The notes beneath the pieces are model-generated. The model did no database searches, was not told the DNA's origin, and worked only from the letters and a program-made list of their open reading frames with translations. This document shows positions 62,946 through 64,000 of a DNA stretch of 64,000 bases, in pieces. Position 1 is the stretch's first letter. Every line of letters starts with the position of its first letter. The DNA lies in the NCBI GenBank assembly GCA_036785705.1, contig JAWUZG010000332.1, positions 1,116,001 through 1,180,000 on the forward strand, written 5' to 3'. This DNA comes from Acanthornis magna (Eukaryota; Chordata; Aves; Passeriformes; Acanthizidae). Made by a program: the position numbers and the translations under genes.

Positions 62946-64000
62946 CATCCATCACAGGGTTTTTTTAAGTCAAAGCAGTCAGTCTTCTGGCTTAAGGTCC
63001 TTTACCATTTTATATCTTTTTTGATGCCAGTCTCACAACCATACACACATCCAACAAAAGAACACATCCTTATGCTGTAGCTGAGTTGTGCCTAGACAGC
63101 AGAGACTAACGTTTTTAAGAATTATTACTTGCAGAAGGACTATATATTTTGCATTTCTTTGCATCTGGGATTAATACGGTGATGAACTAATTTTTCATTT
63201 GACAAATGAGAAGATTAATTTACAAGCAGTATGGCTGGAATCCTTTTTCAACAAAATATCAAGAGTGGTAACATGTTCAGTTAGCATCATTCGCTAGTGG
63301 CAATTTGAACTTTGAATTTCAAGTTCAGCTATAACTTTTCACGAAATTAGTTAGCTGAAAACCTGTGTCATGATTAAATATTATTGTTATTTCAAAGAGT
63401 TACAAAACATGATGGTCAGACACGTGACAGAAACCTTTGAAAATATACTTAGAAACCTTTAAAAAGATACCAAAGTGATGACATTGGTAAAGTCTGTCAA
63501 TAAATAAAATCCTGTTTTAAACATCCCTGGGACACATTTGTCTTTCTGGACACTTGATAAAGTCTACACATTAGAACATAACTAACAGTGAACTGCCAGT
63601 GACACATTTCCAAGTTGCTCGCACTAGTATTTGTAGATATTTGATTCACTGAACTAAAATTTAGAGTATGGTTTTTGAAACCTTTTCAACTAAAAAGTGA
63701 TGGAATGACCTTTCCCACTAAAAATAAATTTAGGCACAATAAGGCTAGTTTCTTTTTATCTAACTAACACTGAATGTTGAGATAAGTATGATTTGCAAAT
63801 TTCATTCAGGCTTCTATTTCTCTTAAATGAATTCAACAAGAGCAGCAGAAGAAAATTTCACACTTTATTTAATTTTTTCCATTGCCATATTCTGCAAAAA
63901 TTTTATATCGTCTTTTACAGATAGGAGACTTACTTTAGACTATGAAATTTATATTTGGTCTACTTTTGGCTAAGTTATTCAGATCACAATAACTTTTGGC
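62946..64000. other. AT-rich non-coding sequence, no gene seen
   Basis: No recognised repeat, RNA gene or exon up to the window edge. Confidence 0.65.

Noticed and set aside
1..64000. CRISPR array, bacterial operon, tRNA or rRNA genes, or a novel defence-type system
   Set aside because: No regularly spaced repeats with unique spacers, no gene clusters and no RNA-gene signatures were seen; the sequence reads as vertebrate non-coding DNA.

Overview
Organism. This looks like nuclear DNA from a bird: AT-rich, apparently single-copy vertebrate sequence with no compact bacterial or viral gene organisation. The bird assignment rests on four CR1-type non-LTR retrotransposon fragments (about 1172-1248, 15875-16220, 33727-34612 and 57238-57420), all on the minus strand and truncated in the way usual for avian CR1, and on one recognisable avian endogenous-retrovirus LTR remnant (about 35433-35603). 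A second LTR candidate lies near 2170-2600. The CR1 wording at 57280-57345 resembles copies common in songbirds, so a passerine is a reasonable but unproven guess. Genes. I can support no protein-coding gene. The longest open frames, 163 codons at 29031-29522 (minus) and 153 codons at 6277-6738 (minus), are close to what chance gives in 64 kb of AT-rich DNA, and neither reads as a known family. The window is best described as a gene desert or the inside of one or more very large introns. Two places have exon-like splice signals: 30037-30166 (non-coding, strong acceptor and donor) and 10463-10531 (69 nt, open, weaker). Both are inferences. Layout. 1-4430 is AT-rich DNA with a CR1 stub and the LTR candidate. 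4431-15874 is mostly featureless, with a raised-GC patch at 8720-9560. 15875-16931 holds a CR1 tail and a 55-base T run. 16932-33100 is unique sequence with a possible regulatory block near 28494-28660. 33100-35603 carries another possible regulatory block, the longest CR1 fragment and the avian LTR remnant. 35604-47953 contains a short hairpin, a five-copy 32-bp minisatellite, a G/T-rich tract, an AGATCT palindrome cluster and a diverged 72-bp-period duplication. 47954-48137 is a G/T tract with (TG)23. 48138-57230 is featureless. The right end has a CR1 tail, a G-run-rich G/T tract, a T33 run with a 36-bp duplication, and a raised-GC patch at 62500-62940. Working together. Nothing here forms a pathway or operon. 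The most repeatable signal is the scatter of strand-asymmetric G/T-rich patches, on both strands and apparently not attached to any repeat I recognise.
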